This document shows, piece after piece, positions 18,445 through 20,623 of a stretch of DNA of 20,623 bases; position 1 is the stretch's first letter, and every line of letters begins with the position of its first letter. Made by a program: the position numbers and the translations under genes. Under the pieces are notes generated by a model, which saw only the letters and a program-made list of their open reading frames with translations, was not told the origin of the DNA and did not search any database. The stretch covers positions 1 through 20,623 of the forward strand of contig JANBPK010001156.1 in assembly GCA_027579435.1 (NCBI GenBank), read 5' to 3'. This DNA comes from Candolleomyces eurysporus (taxonomy: Eukaryota; Basidiomycota; Agaricomycetes; Agaricales; Psathyrellaceae).

Positions 18445-18990
18445 TTAAGTCAAATCCCACGTCCACCCGGGTTTGTTCTCGCAGAGTTGACAGCCTCGGG
18501 GAAGGAGGTGAGTGCGATGTACTAGTATGCAGAGCGCCATGAGCGAACAATCGATCTCGGAGTCCCGACGTAGATTGTCGTGACGCAGTCGATGTTTATT
18601 GTCTACCCGTACTGGATAGCTGTGTATTCCACTCGAGAACCGTGAGTATAGCATCAGGGCAGGGATGCATATTACTGTCACGAAAGCTAAGATCGTCCAA
18701 AGAGCAGTAGATGTGATATGAAGGCGTGAAGGTACCAGATTAGGAGCACATACTATAAGTAAGAAGGCATAGTATCCTCGGTGGTGACTCCGAGACGACG
18801 ATTGTCCATATGCACTACACAGGAGGTAAAGCGGAAGATATATGGATCAAAAAAGATTGTTGGAATATCAGCATCTACACGTCATCAGCTTCGAGTACGG
18901 CTTCATATTCTGGCATTAGCAAAGTTCAATTTACTTACAACCAAGGAGAGGGGCAAGGAAGAAGAAGAGCGGGACGAACTTGTAGGGGAT
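18445..18990 (-). CDS. C-terminal part of a multi-pass membrane protein
   Basis: Exon 18814-18754 reads CIWTIVVSESPPRILCLLTY. A 67-nt intron (18687-18753, GTATGT with CCTAAT branch, TCTTAG acceptor) joins it in phase to 18686-18445: TFVTVICIPALMLYSRFSSG then IHSYPVRVDNKHR and a Cys-containing tail ending CENKPGWTWDLT and TGA. The hydrophobic runs on both sides of the junction form one helix, which supports the model. Upstream, a short exon with YEAVLEADD (about 18,910-18,880) and a hydrophobic stretch PYKFVPLFFLAPLL (about 18,990-18,945) may belong to it, but junction phases there do not resolve. It is probably another receptor-like membrane protein; the family is not certain. Confidence 0.45.
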
Positions 18991-19049
18991 GAACAGTCAG
19001 ACGACCAATCAGAGAAACCGTGGGGAGTGGCTAGGGATCAGACAAGTCA

Positions 19050-19390
19050 GACTGCAGGGCGTTCTTCATCTTCATCCAAGTCGTCTTCTGGGAGTATCCT
19101 TAAAGACCACTCCTGGAAGAATGCGATTCGAAGAACATGCGAGGAGGCATAGAAGAGAGATGACAGTTGAGCGTGATAGAGGCGACTGAGCAGACGGACT
19201 ATGTGTAAATCAAACAGGTAGATGGTAAGTCAGGATGCTCAGAGCAATCGAACAAGGAATACGCACACAGCATGATTCGTTGGCCCCAATAAAGCCTGAA
19301 AATCTTTCGAGTTGAGCCTTCCCAGTGAGCCCAAGCGCACCGCCCTATCCAGATTCTCCGGTCCTACCGTCACCGTTGAAAGTCAAGGCT
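19050..19390 (-). pseudogene. Fragment of an uncharacterised basidiomycete gene family, copy 2
   Basis: The sequence VTVGPENLDRAVRLGSLGRL then NSKDFQALLGPTNHA (about 19,375-19,269) is followed by a 70-nt intron (19199-19268, GTGTGC to GATTTACACATAG). Next comes RLLSRLYHAQLSSLFYASSH, VLRIAFFQEWSLRILPEDDL and DEDEERPAV, ending at a TGA near 19,050. It pairs with the block at 10,440-11,055 in both exons and intron end. A TGA (about 19,381) interrupts the upstream reading (EKRRETEP), and no ATG is in frame, so the 5' end is missing, spliced or decayed. The function is not known to me. Confidence 0.4.
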
Positions 19391-20141
19391 CCGTTTCTCT
19401 CCGCTTCTCCGAGCCTCCGTTGATAAGTGTACGCGTCACTCGCCATTCCTCGAGCCAGTCGCTCAATTTGAAAAGCTGGTTGTGATGGAATGGTTTGTGC
19501 CTATGGATTGTGCCTTAAGTTTCGGCAAAGAGTTGAGCGGCGGTGAAGATGGGCTTGAAGAGGAGGAGGGAAAGTGAGCTGATGAGGAGATGCGTCAGCG
19601 TTTGGGGGTAGGAGAGTCAGCAGGTGTGAATGGGAGCTCGAGCTCGACTTCCTGCCATTTAGATTTTGACTGGACTCGGTGCGCATAGAGTCGTCAGAGT
19701 GCGGAAACGCGTCGAGAATTAGGAAGGGGGACCTTTGAGCGGACTTGACTCGGTCAACTCTGCTTGCTTTATGAGACGTTAGCTCCTCTGCGAAACGCTT
19801 TTCCTGCGGGTTGGCCTCGTTCTCCCCTCGCCTCTGCCCATTCACTTTTCTCCTCATTGTCTCTCCCACATTCCAGAAGTCTCATCTAGCGTTCCCACCC
19901 AGTCCTCATCCACACAGGGCCCAACGGCCCCGGCTCTTCCCAATCTTCTCCTAGTCGAATATCAGGCACGCCCCTGAGAGCTTCGTGATCCGTTCCATCT
20001 GCTTTCCGTCTTTTAGTTGCGCGNCTGTGGCCTTCNTTTTTGAATGGAACATTTCTTTCGGTGGGAAGAATTAGGCAGAGGAGGGAAGAACGCAAAGATA
20101 TCGCAGGCAAAAAGAGATAATGAGAGTCGTGGAAATTCTGC
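19391..20141. other. Intergenic, no gene recognised
   Basis: A minus frame at 19501-19869 is Arg/Ser/His-rich without motif. Two unresolved bases (20024, 20036) lie near a T-run. The end (GAGAGTCGTGGAAATTC, about 20,104-20,120) resembles the sequence before 11604. Confidence 0.4.
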
Positions 20142-20623
20142 ATGGTGTCGAAGTTCTCGGCCTCGGCAAATCGACATCAACGAGATGATCCAAGCCATCC
20201 ATCTTGTTGCGCCATTCACGGCTCTTCAAGTCTGCGGTCGACATCGTCGTTTATCACAGTCCACGCATCTGCGGGTCAAGGCACTCTTTACCACCATCAG
20301 ATTCTCCGCAACGACTCAGAAACTAGTCGAGGATCGGTGCCAGTGATAATGATGCTGTTCGATGAACTGGTCTGTAACATACATTCTTTTCGCTTTGTAT
20401 GTACATTAACGTAATACATTCACCCTAGTTGTCCCTGCCCCCTGCGCTGTGCTCTGATCACCCATCTCTTATCCTCCTTTGTTGGCATGATCGTTCATAT
20501 CGTTGCCTCAGGTTTCTCAATTGCGATCCATGACGTCTCACCTCTCCAAAAGCCTGCCAACATTGACAGTACTGTATCTCATTGTTTCATGATAGTGCTC
20601 AGAAAGCGAGCATTGCAACGGAC
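20142..20623 (+). CDS. Possible 5' part of an unidentified gene, cut by the window edge
   Basis: ATG at 20142 opens MVSKFSASANRHQRDDPSHP and continues through SSFITVHASAGQGTLYHHQI to VIMMLFDEL near 20,368. An intron-like segment then runs from GTCTGT (about 20,369) to CACCCTAG (about 20,429) with an ATTAAC branch motif. The following sequence stays open to the window end in a frame with a hydrophobic run (LLSSFVGMIVHIVASGFSIA), a possible membrane segment. The first bases match the relic start at 11604. No family is recognised, and exon phase across the proposed intron is not settled. Confidence 0.25.

Noticed and set aside
18781..19152. 123-codon plus-strand ORF, Lys/Glu/Ser-rich
   Set aside because: Antisense to exon-like minus-strand sequence with matching paralogue at 10.4-11 kb; no motif on the plus strand.
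1..20623. tRNA, rRNA, viral or LTR-retrotransposon sequence
   Set aside because: I saw no cloverleaf-like A/B box pair, no rRNA core sequence, no reverse transcriptase or integrase motifs and no long terminal repeats; subtle cases would need a covariance or profile search.

Overview
The window looks like a nuclear scaffold piece from a mushroom-forming basidiomycete (Agaricomycetes). The grounds are many short (about 45-75 nt) GT-AG introns with CTAAC/CTGAC-like branch sites, and protein families typical of that class: an F-box-like protein, a ubiquitin-like-domain protein, a MYND finger, a DUF6533 membrane protein, a second seven-helix membrane protein family and a beta-trefoil protease-inhibitor-like pair. 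All gene models are hand-spliced from the sequence; no homology search was run.

Layout. 1-3,260 is visibly more AT-rich than the rest. It holds an F-box-like gene on the minus strand cut by a 272-bp MITE, a poorly defined AT-rich stretch, and a remarkable 61-bp repeat array (about 2,677-3,211). Read on the minus strand, each array unit is a complete intron-like module (GTAAGT to TATAG, 58 nt) plus a 3-nt slot that differs in every copy. 3,359-4,451 (minus) is a well-resolved five-exon gene with a ubiquitin-like domain and a four-cysteine zinc ribbon. A second MITE with the same kind of ends sits at 4,641-4,920. 5,294-7,415 (minus) is a short-chain dehydrogenase that runs in frame into a MYND-finger protein, with several disabling lesions.

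7,809-8,700 (plus) has fragmentary coding signal I cannot name. 8,965-9,516 is an intact three-exon beta-trefoil inhibitor-like gene, followed by a decayed tandem copy (9,805-10,387). From 10,440 onward the window alternates live genes and dead paralogous pieces. A fragment family appears at 10,440-11,055 and again at 19,050-19,390. The tail of a seven-helix membrane protein gene (16,445-17,803) reappears as a relic at about 11,604-12,035. Between them lies a many-exon DUF6533 gene (13,272-15,181), and another membrane-protein fragment lies at 18,445-18,990 (minus).

Overall this is an accessory, duplication- and transposon-marked region, not a conserved housekeeping block. I see no operon-like functional unit; the membrane-protein cluster and the inhibitor pair are the only groupings that suggest shared biology. 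The best candidate for something undescribed is the intron-module array.
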